Shown piece after piece: positions 26,239 to 35,125 of a DNA stretch of 64,000 bases. Origin of the DNA: Bombiscardovia asteroides_K (lineage in GTDB: Bacteria > Actinomycetota > Actinomycetes > Actinomycetales > Bifidobacteriaceae); contig NZ_CP181447.1 in the NCBI RefSeq assembly GCF_048001765.1, positions 434,001-498,000 on the forward strand, in the 5' to 3' direction. How positions within the stretch are numbered: position 1 is the stretch's first letter; each line of letters starts with the position of its first letter. A program made the translations under genes and the position numbers. Under the pieces are notes generated by a model, which was given only the letters and a program-made list of their open reading frames with translations, ran no database searches and had not been told where the DNA came from.

Positions 26239-27272
26239 GCGATTCTGAGACGGTCTTCTCCCCGCTTGCTCTTACCGAACCCCTGCCCTTCCTACCCCTG
26301 GCTCAGGGGGATATAGACTACGACACGGTGTCGCGGCAACAGCCCGGTCTGCTTGACCAATTGCTGGAGCAGGACGGCACGGGGGTCATCCTGGTGCGGG
26401 GCGAGAAGGTGGCCGTGCCCAAGGGCAAGGGGGCACTGGCTGGCCGCACAGGAGCCAGTATCCGTCTGGCCACCTTGCCTGCTGCATACTTGCGTGGTCC
26501 TCTGACTGGCTCGACAGATCAACTCGAGCCGCCCTGCTACTACCTGGGCAGGGCCGACCAGCAAGCCTGGCTGGCCCTGGATCTGAATCTTGCCTGCGCC
26601 GGTCGGACCGTCCAGGACCCTCTTCGTGATCTTGCCCAGGCTGCGGATCAGCGCTTCGACTGGCTTGGTCTGCGCGAGTATGCCCCTCATGGACGTCCGC
26701 GTCAGGTGGGTCTGGCAACTTGTGCGGTCGCCCTGTCCGTATGGCATGGACGTCAGGCCTTCTGCCCCCACTGCGGCGCACCGGTCCATCCTTGTCAAGC
26801 CGGATGGGCTCAGATCTGCCAGGGGGATACATCAGGGGACCAACACACGCTCTTTCCCCGCATCGAACCCGCAGTGATCATGGCCGTGGTGGATGGCCGT
26901 GATCGGCTTCTGCTTCAGCACAACCAGAAGTGGCCTCCCGGCTTTCGTTCGGTCACTGCTGGATTCGTCGAGGCGGGGGAGAATCTGGAGCATGCAGTCC
27001 GGCGGGAGACCATGGAAGAGGTGGGGCTGAACCTGGGGGAGATGCGGTACCTAGGCTCTCAGCCTTGGCCCTTCCCAGCCTCCCTGATGGTGGCTTTCAG
27101 AGCCAGATCACTGAATACGGACATCCAGGTGGATGGTCAGGAGACCGCTGAGGCCAACTGGTTCACACGGGAGGAGTTCAGTGCCGCTCTGGCCTCGGGC
27201 CGGTTGCGCATACCTCAGGCGGCCAGTGTGGCCAGGCATATGATCGAGCAATGGTACGGCAGTGAGATCTGA
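26235..27272 (+). CDS. nudC: NAD+/NADH diphosphatase (NudC family Nudix hydrolase)
   Basis: 345 residues. N-terminal NudC-like domain, zinc-ribbon Cys in FCPHCGAP and further Cys about 10-20 residues on, then an intact Nudix box (GFVEAGE, seven residues, then REtmEEVG). The NADH-specific motif SQPWPFPASLM follows, which in characterised enzymes separates NADH pyrophosphatases from other Nudix hydrolases. It should hydrolyse NAD(H) to NMN(H) and AMP, and in some bacteria the family also removes NAD caps from RNA. Translationally coupled to the upstream hydrolase. Confidence 0.92.
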   Translation: MSDSETVFSPLALTEPLPFLPLAQGDIDYDTVSRQQPGLLDQLLEQDGTGVILVRGEKVAVPKGKGALAGRTGASIRLATLPAAYLRGPLTGSTDQLEPPCYYLGRADQQAWLALDLNLACAGRTVQDPLRDLAQAADQRFDWLGLREYAPHGRPRQVGLATCAVALSVWHGRQAFCPHCGAPVHPCQAGWAQICQGDTSGDQHTLFPRIEPAVIMAVVDGRDRLLLQHNQKWPPGFRSVTAGFVEAGENLEHAVRRETMEEVGLNLGEMRYLGSQPWPFPASLMVAFRARSLNTDIQVDGQETAEANWFTREEFSAALASGRLRIPQAASVARHMIEQWYGSEI

Positions 27273-27353
27273 CTCATCCGAACGGTGTTGCACCCCAGGA
27301 CCTGGTCTCGTCGTAAGATATTTCAAGGAACTGTCAGCAGCGAAAGGTGTGTT

Positions 27354-28958
27354 ATGGCCATGGAGGGGCAAGAAGAGCCTCGTATCTCGGATGTCGACCA
27401 GGCCGAAACAGTGACCATGCCGCCGACGACCGGGGAGGGACCTGACCCTGTGGACCTGTTCGCCGACGAAGAAGCGGATCGGGCTTTCGGCGCTGGTGCT
27501 GCCCATAAGGCTCCTTCCAGCAGCCATCGCGGACGCACCGTCCTGGCCCTGCTGCTTCTGGCTGTGCTGATTCTGGTGGGTTGCTGGTTTGGCGTCCGTG
27601 CCTTCTTCCGCGATCGGGTGGCCCCCGGCGTCACCCTGGGTGGGCAGGTCATGATGGGTCGGACCAAGGACCAGGTCAGGCAGATCGTTGATAAGCAGAT
27701 TCGTGACTCCCAGGTGGAACTCAAGGGTGAAGGCACCTCTGCCCGGGCAGGACTGAAGGATCTGGGTGTCAGTGTGGATTCGGATGCCACGGTCACCAAG
27801 ATCATGAACGCCAAGGGCTCTGCAGGCGTATCCCGGCTGAATCCTTTCCATAGCGAGGCGGTGCCGCTGGTGGCCGAGCGGGATCAGCTGGCCATGGACA
27901 GGTATCTGACTGAACGGTTCATTCCCCGCCATGACCGCTCTGTTCCCTCTACCATCGTTTTTGATCAAGGCGCACATGCCTTCCGGGCCCAGGAGGGTCG
28001 CGGCGGCAAGGCGCCTGAGCTGGGCCGCGTGCAGGATGCCGTCTCATCCTTGATAGACAAGCCTGGCAGGCGTCTGGCCGTGGGGGTGGTCTACAAGGAC
28101 GTGACCATGCCCATCAGCCTGGACACCGCCAATCAGGTGGCCTCCCAGGCCAACCAACGACTGGCCAAGGATCTGGTCATCAAGGGTGCTGATGATGACC
28201 TCATGACCGTCCCGGCCGCTACAGTGGCCACCTGGGTCAAGCCGGTCACCGATCTGGACAAGGGGACCATGGAGCTGGGCTTTGACCGGCAGGCCATCAA
28301 GCAGTATCTGGACCAGGAGCTGGCACGGCAACTGAATCGGGATATGGTCACCGCCGTCAACGTCAAGAACACCAAGGGTGATGTGGTGGCCGAGACCACC
28401 AAGGGAGTGGATGGTGTCCGGGTCACGGATGTGTCTGCCACGGCAGACCTGGTCGCCAAGGCATTAGAACAGGGTGACACGAACCCAGTTCAGGCGAGCG
28501 CCGAGATCACTCCCCACAAGGAGCAGACCCGGGTGGCCCGCTACGACGTGCCCGACGGCGACATCTGGATTCAGGTCAACCTCAGCGATCAGACCGCCAC
28601 CGCCTACCACGGCACCACCCAGGTCAAGACCTTCCCCATATGCTCAGGCAAGCCTCATGACGGCAGATGGTCCGACACCGGCACCTTCTTCATCAATGTG
28701 CGCTACGCGGTCCAGACCATGCGCGGGGAGGGCTACGTCACACCCAATGTCAAATGGATCTCCTACTACAACGGCAGTGAAGGCTTTCACACGGCCAGCT
28801 GGAACTCTGCCGGCATTGCCAAGGGCGACCCCATCAACTACGGATCCCATGGCTGCATCAACATGTACGAGCAGGATGCCAAGTGGATCTTTGACAACGC
28901 CCCCATCGGGACCATGGTCAAGGTGGAAGGGCAGGTTCCATCGGGTCCGGCCCGGTAG
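27354..28958 (+). CDS. L,D-transpeptidase (YkuD) with peptidoglycan-binding-type repeats
   Basis: 534 residues. A cytoplasmic acidic N-terminus of about 60 residues, one membrane segment (LALLLLAVLILVGCWFGV), two extracellular domains of the PG_binding_4 kind containing GVTLGGQVMMG-like starts, then a C-terminal YkuD domain. The catalytic motif SHGCINM is present with Cys501, and His in EGFHTASW lies upstream. It forms 3-3 cross-links or attaches proteins in the cell wall. Start 27354 has AAAGG about 7 nt upstream. An ATG at 27360 is equally possible. Confidence 0.92.
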   Translation: MAMEGQEEPRISDVDQAETVTMPPTTGEGPDPVDLFADEEADRAFGAGAAHKAPSSSHRGRTVLALLLLAVLILVGCWFGVRAFFRDRVAPGVTLGGQVMMGRTKDQVRQIVDKQIRDSQVELKGEGTSARAGLKDLGVSVDSDATVTKIMNAKGSAGVSRLNPFHSEAVPLVAERDQLAMDRYLTERFIPRHDRSVPSTIVFDQGAHAFRAQEGRGGKAPELGRVQDAVSSLIDKPGRRLAVGVVYKDVTMPISLDTANQVASQANQRLAKDLVIKGADDDLMTVPAATVATWVKPVTDLDKGTMELGFDRQAIKQYLDQELARQLNRDMVTAVNVKNTKGDVVAETTKGVDGVRVTDVSATADLVAKALEQGDTNPVQASAEITPHKEQTRVARYDVPDGDIWIQVNLSDQTATAYHGTTQVKTFPICSGKPHDGRWSDTGTFFINVRYAVQTMRGEGYVTPNVKWISYYNGSEGFHTASWNSAGIAKGDPINYGSHGCINMYEQDAKWIFDNAPIGTMVKVEGQVPSGPAR

Positions 28959-28985
28959 GAGCACCTGCCCCGGCAGACGGTCGAG

Positions 28986-28991
28986 TAGGCT
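28986..28991 (+). promoter_or_regulatory. -10 box of leaderless type before gcvH
   Basis: TAGGCT, then GGAACC, then ATG at 28998. No -35 is apparent. Same architecture as the other TAnnnT-N6-8-ATG starts in this window. Confidence 0.6.
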
Positions 28992-28997
28992 GGAACC

Positions 28998-29411
28998 ATG
29001 AGCGATGAACACAGTGATGGAACTTCCCGCCTGGATGTGCCCGAACACCTGCAATATTCACAGGATCATGTCTGGATCGACCCCAGCCAATCCCCGGCGC
29101 CCATGGGCGTGACTGAGTATGCGGCGGACCAACTGGGAGATCTGGTTTTTCTGGACCTGCCCGAGACCGGCACCCACGTCGATGCGGGCGATGAGGTCAT
29201 CGAGCTGGAGTCCTCCAAGGCAGTTGAGCCGGTGGTCTGCCCGGTGGCAGGCACCATCGCCTACGTCAACAGGGCGGCCTCGGACGATCCGGAGGTCATC
29301 AACTCCGACCCCTATGGGGAAGGCTGGATAGCCAAGATCGACTTGGAGGACGATGAGCCTGATCTGATGAGCGCCGAGGAGTACGGTCAGCTGCTGAAGA
29401 GCCTGAACTGA
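28998..29411 (+). CDS. gcvH: Glycine cleavage system H protein
   Basis: 137-residue lipoyl carrier. The lipoylation site is Lys74 in ELESSKAVEP, flanked by the usual GDLVFLDLPETG and acidic C-terminal helix region. In the complete glycine cleavage system it shuttles the aminomethyl group between the P, T and L proteins, none of which is encoded in this window. Bifidobacteria are not known for lipoate-dependent central pathways, so this may be a stand-alone lipoyl carrier. A lipoate ligase family gene lies 5.7 kb downstream. Confidence 0.92.
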   Translation: MSDEHSDGTSRLDVPEHLQYSQDHVWIDPSQSPAPMGVTEYAADQLGDLVFLDLPETGTHVDAGDEVIELESSKAVEPVVCPVAGTIAYVNRAASDDPEVINSDPYGEGWIAKIDLEDDEPDLMSAEEYGQLLKSLN

Positions 29412-29421
29412 CGGTTCGGTC

Positions 29422-30612
29422 ATGACCAGGCGATCCGGCCGCAATGAGGGACCCCTACGGGTCCGATCGGTCAGCACCACCTTCGATTCGGCCGCGCCTG
29501 GGGAGGGCATCGAGAGCAGACCGGCCCCGGTGCGCCTGCTGCGGCGCCTGATTACCGGTGGCTTTGACTTATGGGTGGGACTGTCCATCAATATGACCGG
29601 CCGCCTGGGCTGGTCGGCCGACGTTCAACCCTATGTGGGTTACGGTACCGAGTCATACTCTCGGTTGATCTGCCGCACTATTCTGACCGACGGTCGCAGA
29701 CGCGAGGATCCTGCCATTCGGGGTATTCGCGGCCTGCTGACCGTACCCGCGCCCAGGACAAGGGTCAGGCTGGCCATCGACAGCACGGCCATCGGGAGGG
29801 TCCAGGTGGGAGACTCCTCGGTCTACGATGCCGTCGACCCCAACCGCAGCCTGAGTGCGGATGCGGTCTTCTCCGACCGATCGGGCTACCTGGATCTGGT
29901 GGCTGAGCATCGTCTGACCCCAGGTGTACACCGGGTCTCCTACCAGGTGCGGGGTCGCCGACCCGTCGATGCGCCTTTATACATCGTGCCCGGTCAGACT
30001 CCTGTCGGCGTCATATCCGACGTGGACGACACCATCATGATCAGCCAGGTGCCCAATCATTGGAAGGCTGCCTGGAACCTGCTCCTGTCAGACCCACACC
30101 GCCGGGCCTCTGTGCCTGGCATGGCCGTGCTCTACAACCGCATCCGCGACCTGGACCCCCGGATTCCCTTCTTCTATCTGTCGGCCTCGCCCTGGAATGT
30201 AGAGGGATCCATACGCGGCTTCATCCGCGACCATGGCTTTCCGGCCGGCCCCCTGCTGCTGCGGGATCTGGATCCCAGGCCCAAGACCTTCGTGCCCTCC
30301 ATCGTGCAGCACAAGATGGAGTTCATCCGCCAGCTCATGGCCGACTTTCCCAAGATGCGATTCGTGCTCATGGGCGACGACGGCCAGAGCGACCCATCCA
30401 CCTTCGCCCAGGTGGTACGGCAATATCCGGGCCGGGTCCTGGCCATCGGCATCCGTCAGTTGAGCCCACAGGAGACCGGGCTGGGAACCTTGGTCAAACG
30501 CACTGCCACACAGCCTGTGCCGGTGACGGAGGTGCCGGTCTTCTACGGGACCACGGGCGCCAACCTGATGCGAACCCTGCTGCCCTATCTGCGTCGTTGT
30601 ACCCGAATATAA
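29422..30612 (+). CDS. APP1/DUF2183-family phosphatase-like protein
   Basis: 396 residues. The C-terminal half carries the DUF2183 signature, related to the catalytic domain of yeast actin-patch protein 1 phosphatidate phosphatase: SDVDDTIMISQVP (DxDxT-type HAD loop), YLSASPWN and later LMGDDGQSDP. The N-terminal half is a beta-rich region of uncertain role. There is no signal peptide. The start ATG 29422 lacks a strong ribosome site and lies 10 bp after gcvH. Lipid phosphate hydrolysis is inferred from the family only. Confidence 0.82.
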   Translation: MTRRSGRNEGPLRVRSVSTTFDSAAPGEGIESRPAPVRLLRRLITGGFDLWVGLSINMTGRLGWSADVQPYVGYGTESYSRLICRTILTDGRRREDPAIRGIRGLLTVPAPRTRVRLAIDSTAIGRVQVGDSSVYDAVDPNRSLSADAVFSDRSGYLDLVAEHRLTPGVHRVSYQVRGRRPVDAPLYIVPGQTPVGVISDVDDTIMISQVPNHWKAAWNLLLSDPHRRASVPGMAVLYNRIRDLDPRIPFFYLSASPWNVEGSIRGFIRDHGFPAGPLLLRDLDPRPKTFVPSIVQHKMEFIRQLMADFPKMRFVLMGDDGQSDPSTFAQVVRQYPGRVLAIGIRQLSPQETGLGTLVKRTATQPVPVTEVPVFYGTTGANLMRTLLPYLRRCTRI

Positions 30613-30613
30613 T
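30608..30613 (+). promoter_or_regulatory. -10 box of leaderless type before oligopeptidase B
   Basis: Perfect TATAAT overlapping the end of the preceding gene, then CGCCCC and ATG at 30620. No matching -35. Confidence 0.6.
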
Positions 30614-30619
30614 CGCCCC

Positions 30620-33043
30620 ATGAGTTTTTCGGCCGTCAATTCCGCGCCTCCTCGTGCACAACGCCGTCCTACTGATCGATGCTTCCATGGGGATTGCTTC
30701 GAGGATCCCTACGAGTGGATGCGCAACCGGGAGGATCCTGCCACCAAGGCCTACGTGCGTGACCAGAATCGCTACTGCCAGGAACGGCTTGCCGGTCAGG
30801 AGGGTTTGCGGGCCACCCTGCTCAAGGAGTTCACCGACCGGGTACAGCAGACCGACATGTCGGTGCCCACCCGGATGCACGGATACTGGTACTTCTCTCG
30901 GACGCTCAAGGGCCAGGAGTATGGGGTGCAGTGCCGCCTGCCGGTGCGCGACCAGGATGACTGGGACCCCCCTGCTGTTAAGACCGATGCGGGGCCTGGA
31001 TCCATGCCGGGCGAGGAGGTCATCTTCGACGCCAACGCCGAGGCCAAGGGGCACGACTTTTTCTCTCTGGGATGCCTGGACCTGAGCGCCGACGGCCGGT
31101 GGATGCTCTATGGACTGGATACCCGGGGCAATGAGCGCTATGACTTGCGTATCCGGGATCTGGAAGACGGCCGAGACCTGCCTGATCGTATCGATCAGGT
31201 CTCCTCCGGGGCAGTGCTGACGCCCGATGGCCGCTGGGTCTTCTATACCGGGCTGGACAAGGCCTGGCGTCCGGACACGGTCTGGCGGCATAAGGTCGGC
31301 ACTTCAGCCGATCAGGATGTCATGGTCTACAAGGAGGACGATGAGCGCTTCTGGGTGGGACTGGGCCTCAGCTACGACGAATCCGCCATGCTGATTGCCA
31401 CCGGGTCCAAGACCACCAGCGAGGTGCTCATGCTGGACTTGAAGGATCCGCAGGGGGAGTTTGTGCCCTTGATCCCCCGCAAGGAGGGGGTCGAGTACGA
31501 CATCAGCCTGGCCCGGTTTGAAGATGCCGGTCCGGCGGGGGAGGACCTGCCGGTGGCCGTGGTCTACCACAATGTGAACAACCCCAACTTCGAGGTGGAC
31601 CTGATTGATCTGCGCAGCCACCGTCCGCCCTTCCGCCTGGGAGAAGGGGTTCGGCTGGCCCAGGGCAGTCCCTACGGCTGCGAGCGCTCCGGAGACCTGG
31701 CCTCCTTGCCGCCCGAGAAGCCCTATCGGGATCCGGGCAATCCCGCCATCCTCCAGGGCGCTCGTGGGTTGGGCATAGAGGGGCTGGGCATCCACCGCAG
31801 CTTCGTGGTCCTGACCTACCGGGCCGACAGCCTGCCCCACATGGCCGTCATCGCCAAGGATCAGGCATTGGAGGATCTGCGGGCGGGCCGACCCTGGCGC
31901 TTCCGCGAGGTCCTGCCTGAGCAAGGGAAGGATGGCATTGACCGTCTCTACAGCATCGGTCCCACAGACAACCCCTCCTACCAGGCCCCTGGGCTGCGCT
32001 ACATCCGGGGTAGCTATGGAACCCCGGCTGAGCTGCGGGAGCTGGATCCGGTCAGGGGCGTGGACCGATTGCTCAAGCGGGCCCGCGTTCTGGGCGACTT
32101 TAGACCCGAACACTACGCCGAGCGTCGAATTCTGGTCCGCGTCAGGGATGGGGCCCTGGTACCGGTCTCCCTGGTTTGGCGGCGGGGCATGCATCCGGCG
32201 CTGGATTCCTGCGGGAGGACCGGGTCCGATGATATGGTCATCCAGGCGCCCGACCATCCCGAGCGCCGTCCCTGGCTGGACCAGGATCCGGACAGGCCTG
32301 CTCCCATGTTCATCACCGGGTATGGAGCCTACGAGATAAGCCAGGACCCCGGTTTCTCCACAGGTCGGCTCAGCCTGCTTGACCGGGGCGTGCTCTACGC
32401 GGTCCCCCATGTGCGCGGCGGCGGGGAGATGGGCCGTGCCTGGTACGAGCAGGGCCGTCGGCTGCACAAGGTCAATACCTTCCTGGATTTCATTGACGTG
32501 ACTGCAGCTCTGCAGGCTCAGGGCTGGGCGGATCCACGTCATACCGTGGCCAACGGCGGGTCGGCCGGCGGGCTGTTGATGGGGGCCGTGGCCAATATGG
32601 CCCCACAGCTCTATGCCGGCATCGAGGCGGACGTGCCCTTCGTGGACGCGCTGACCAGCATCCTGGATCCTGATCTGCCGCTGACCGTGACTGAATGGGA
32701 CGAGTGGGGAGACCCCCTGCATGACCAACAGGTCTACCGATATATGCGTTCTTACTCGCCCTACGAGAACGTTCCTGATGCTGATCGTCGGCGCCGGCTC
32801 TTCGGCGGCGACCATTTCCCTGCCATCCTGGTGACCACCTCCATGAACGACACCCGCGTGCTCTACGTGGAACCGCTCAAGTGGGTGGCCAGGCTGCAGG
32901 AGCCGCAGGTGGGGGCCGATGCCCTGATCAGGATCGAGGTCCAGGCAGGACACGGGGGCATCAGCGGACGTTACCGGCAGTGGGAGGAACTGGCCTTCGA
33001 GAACGCCTGGTGCCTGTCCATCATGGTCCCCGAAAGCCGCTGA
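30620..33043 (+). CDS. ptrB: Oligopeptidase B (prolyl oligopeptidase family, S9)
   Basis: Cytoplasmic serine peptidase that trims short peptides, usually after basic residues. 807 residues: N-terminal beta-propeller, then the alpha/beta-hydrolase domain with Ser648 in NGGSAGG, Asp in SMNDTRVLY and His in GHGGISGR. Oligopeptidase B proteins are generally near 680-720 residues, so this one has about 100 extra, in part a propeller loop around 375-410 and an insertion near 530-555 before the catalytic domain. The start is set by TATAAT-N6-ATG. Confidence 0.9.
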   Translation: MSFSAVNSAPPRAQRRPTDRCFHGDCFEDPYEWMRNREDPATKAYVRDQNRYCQERLAGQEGLRATLLKEFTDRVQQTDMSVPTRMHGYWYFSRTLKGQEYGVQCRLPVRDQDDWDPPAVKTDAGPGSMPGEEVIFDANAEAKGHDFFSLGCLDLSADGRWMLYGLDTRGNERYDLRIRDLEDGRDLPDRIDQVSSGAVLTPDGRWVFYTGLDKAWRPDTVWRHKVGTSADQDVMVYKEDDERFWVGLGLSYDESAMLIATGSKTTSEVLMLDLKDPQGEFVPLIPRKEGVEYDISLARFEDAGPAGEDLPVAVVYHNVNNPNFEVDLIDLRSHRPPFRLGEGVRLAQGSPYGCERSGDLASLPPEKPYRDPGNPAILQGARGLGIEGLGIHRSFVVLTYRADSLPHMAVIAKDQALEDLRAGRPWRFREVLPEQGKDGIDRLYSIGPTDNPSYQAPGLRYIRGSYGTPAELRELDPVRGVDRLLKRARVLGDFRPEHYAERRILVRVRDGALVPVSLVWRRGMHPALDSCGRTGSDDMVIQAPDHPERRPWLDQDPDRPAPMFITGYGAYEISQDPGFSTGRLSLLDRGVLYAVPHVRGGGEMGRAWYEQGRRLHKVNTFLDFIDVTAALQAQGWADPRHTVANGGSAGGLLMGAVANMAPQLYAGIEADVPFVDALTSILDPDLPLTVTEWDEWGDPLHDQQVYRYMRSYSPYENVPDADRRRRLFGGDHFPAILVTTSMNDTRVLYVEPLKWVARLQEPQVGADALIRIEVQAGHGGISGRYRQWEELAFENAWCLSIMVPESR

Positions 33044-33097
33044 TCCGGTCCTGTCCGGGATTCGGTCGGGGTCGTGAAAGGGGCTTGGCTGGCTCGT

Positions 33098-33103
33098 TAT
33101 GCT
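33098..33103 (+). promoter_or_regulatory. -10 box of leaderless type before leuB
   Basis: TATGCT, then CGGGGT, then ATG at 33110. No -35 or ribosome site with normal spacing. Confidence 0.6.
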
Positions 33104-33109
33104 CGGGGT

Positions 33110-34153
33110 ATGACAAATAGCAAGCAGAAAACATATCACATTGCGGTCATTGCCGGTGACGGCATCGGCAAGGAGATCGTTCCCCAGGCTCAGGCTGTGC
33201 TGGAGAAGGTGACCCATGGCAAGGCTGACATTCGCTACGAGGACTTCGACCTGGGCGCTGAGCGCTACCTGCGTGATGGAGCCGTTCTGCCCGACGAGGA
33301 TCTGGACCGGCTCAAGCAGCAGGATGCCATCCTCCTGGGGGCCATCGGCGACCCCCGTATCAAGGCCGGCATCCTGGAGCGGGGACTGCTGCTCAAAATG
33401 CGTTTCGAGCTGGACCAGTATGTCAATCTGAGGCCTTCCAAGCTCTACAAGGGCGTGGTGTCGCCCCTGGCCAATCCGGGCGACATCGACTTCGTGGTCG
33501 TGCGGGAGGGCACCGAGGGGCTCTATGCCGGGGCCGGCGGCTCCATTCGCCGGGGCACCCCCCAGGAGGTGGCCACCGAGGTTTCCATCAACACGGCCTA
33601 CGGGGCGGAACGGGTCATCCGCTACGCCTTCCAGCTGGCCATGAAGCGTCGCCGCCGCCTGACCCTGGTCCACAAGAAGAACGTGCTGACCAATGCGGGA
33701 GACATGTGGCAGCGGCTGGTCGACCAGGTGGGCCAGGAGTATCCCGATGTGGAGCGTGAGTACCTGCACATCGATGCCTCCACCATATTCATGGTGACCG
33801 AGCCCAGTCGCTTCGATGTGATCGTCACCGACAACCTCTTCGGTGACATCCTCACGGACGAGGCGGGAGCTGTGGTCGGAGGCGTGGGCTACTCGGCCTC
33901 CGGCTGCATCAACGCCTCGGGTACCTACCCGTCCATGTTCGAGCCCATCCATGGATCCGCTCCTGACATCGCCGGCAAGGGGATTGCCAACCCCACGGCG
34001 GCCATTCTCTCGGCAGGTATGCTCCTGGACCATCTGGGCTTTGAGGACGAGGCGGCCAGCATTGAGCGGGCCGTGGAGGATGACATCGAGCGCTCCGGCT
34101 CCACCCAGAGGAGCACGGAGCAGATCGGCAGGGATATTCTGGCCCGTCTGTGA
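33110..34153 (+). CDS. leuB: 3-isopropylmalate dehydrogenase
   Basis: NAD-dependent oxidative decarboxylation of 3-isopropylmalate in leucine synthesis. 347 residues, with the family features IAGDGIGKEI at the N-terminus, REGTEGLYAGAGG, the catalytic Lys/Asp region and the signature NLFGDILTDEAGAVVGG, then EPIHGSAPDIAGKGIANP. Its length and the ERGLLLKMRFELDQYVNLRP segment fit the actinobacterial LeuB type. Homoisocitrate or tartrate dehydrogenase relatives are less likely. It stands apart from other leu genes. Confidence 0.9.
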   Translation: MTNSKQKTYHIAVIAGDGIGKEIVPQAQAVLEKVTHGKADIRYEDFDLGAERYLRDGAVLPDEDLDRLKQQDAILLGAIGDPRIKAGILERGLLLKMRFELDQYVNLRPSKLYKGVVSPLANPGDIDFVVVREGTEGLYAGAGGSIRRGTPQEVATEVSINTAYGAERVIRYAFQLAMKRRRRLTLVHKKNVLTNAGDMWQRLVDQVGQEYPDVEREYLHIDASTIFMVTEPSRFDVIVTDNLFGDILTDEAGAVVGGVGYSASGCINASGTYPSMFEPIHGSAPDIAGKGIANPTAAILSAGMLLDHLGFEDEAASIERAVEDDIERSGSTQRSTEQIGRDILARL

Positions 34154-34170
34154 TCGGGCCGGTTGGCGGC

Positions 34171-34176
34171 TAGACT
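34171..34176 (+). promoter_or_regulatory. -10 box (TAGACTGGAG type) before the TM2 protein gene
   Basis: TAGACT, then GGAGGGC, then ATG at 34184. The ten-base core TAGACTGGAG is identical to the one at 49025. Confidence 0.6.
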
Positions 34177-34183
34177 GGAGGGC

Positions 34184-35125
34184 ATGACTATGGATGATGC
34201 CCCCCAGCCGGACGACCGGCAGTCCAGCGATGCGCCGACAGGAAATCCTGGTTTCGGCCCCTTCCCGTCCCCACAGGTGCCTCCCGAACATCGGGGGCCG
34301 GCCGGTGGGGATGCTCCTGCCGGAGCAGCTGACGGACAGCGACAGGCTCCGGGCTATCCCGCTGGCCATGATGCTGGCTTCGGAAATCAGAATCCGTACC
34401 AGACCGGTCAATATCCCAGCAGCCGGTATCCCCAAGATGGGTACCCGACGGGGCAGAGGTCCAATGCCGGATATCCGTTCGCCCCTCAGAACGGCGGCCA
34501 ATATCCTGGGGCCTACCAGGCAGGGCCTTACCGGCCTGGTCAGTATCCGACCGCAGGGTATCCAGCCGGCCAGCAATATCCTGCTGGACAATATGCCGGT
34601 GGCCAATATACAGGCGGTCAGAATCCTCAAAGGCCCTATCAGCCGGGACTGGGCTATCCCGGCCAATACCCATCTGGTCGGTATCCGTCTGGCCAATACC
34701 CGCCAAGCGGGTACCCGGGCAATCAGTACTCGACAGGCCAGTATCCCGGTAATCAGTATCCCGGCGGGCAGTATCCGCCGCAGACCTCCATGCCCTGGCC
34801 CTACCCGAGTATGCCCCAGGGCGGGTACCCCGGAGCCATGCCCAACGGCAGAAGCCCCTATCCCATATTACCTACCCCGCACAGCAAGCTGGCAGCCGGT
34901 CTGCTCAGCATCTTCCTGGGCTGCTTCGGCGTGGGCAACTTCTACCTGGGCAGGACCGGCCGTGGCGTGGCTCAGCTCATGCTCACCCTGATTGGCTTCC
35001 TCTTCTTCTTCATTGGGCCGACCATAGCCATGATCTGGGGGCTGATCGAAGGCATCCTGATTCTGACATCCTCGACCGGCTCCTTCTGGCATCGTGACGC
35101 TCGCGGATGGGAGCTGACGGATTGA
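34184..35125 (+). CDS. TM2-domain protein with long Tyr/Pro/Gly/Gln repeat region
   Basis: 313 residues. Residues 1-50 are polar. About 65-210 form an irregular repeat of YPxGQYP/GYPxGQ type units with no predicted fold. The C-terminal 80 residues, from Ser234, are a TM2 domain: two membrane helices joined by a short turn with GNFYLGRTGRG, ending in a cytoplasmic WELTD tail. TM2 proteins with such low-complexity N-termini are common in actinobacteria, and none has a firm function. The gene runs 19 bp into the next one. Confidence 0.85.
   Translation: MTMDDAPQPDDRQSSDAPTGNPGFGPFPSPQVPPEHRGPAGGDAPAGAADGQRQAPGYPAGHDAGFGNQNPYQTGQYPSSRYPQDGYPTGQRSNAGYPFAPQNGGQYPGAYQAGPYRPGQYPTAGYPAGQQYPAGQYAGGQYTGGQNPQRPYQPGLGYPGQYPSGRYPSGQYPPSGYPGNQYSTGQYPGNQYPGGQYPPQTSMPWPYPSMPQGGYPGAMPNGRSPYPILPTPHSKLAAGLLSIFLGCFGVGNFYLGRTGRGVAQLMLTLIGFLFFFIGPTIAMIWGLIEGILILTSSTGSFWHRDARGWELTD
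34396..34790 (+). repeat. Degenerate tandem repeat encoding Tyr-Pro-Gly-Gln units
   Basis: Short units built on GGNCAATATCC or GGTCAGTATCC recur about fifteen times inside the TM2 protein gene, spaced 15-30 bp. Third positions vary, so the repeat is kept at protein level more than at DNA level, though slippage remains possible. Confidence 0.7.

Noticed and set aside
31304..34696. 1130-codon minus-strand frame across oligopeptidase B, leuB and the TM2 gene
   Set aside because: It spans three well-supported genes on the other strand and has shadow composition with no domain.
34396..34790. CRISPR-like array
   Set aside because: Units are short, degenerate, in frame and encode Tyr/Pro/Gly/Gln. 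There are no spacers of constant length and no cas genes.
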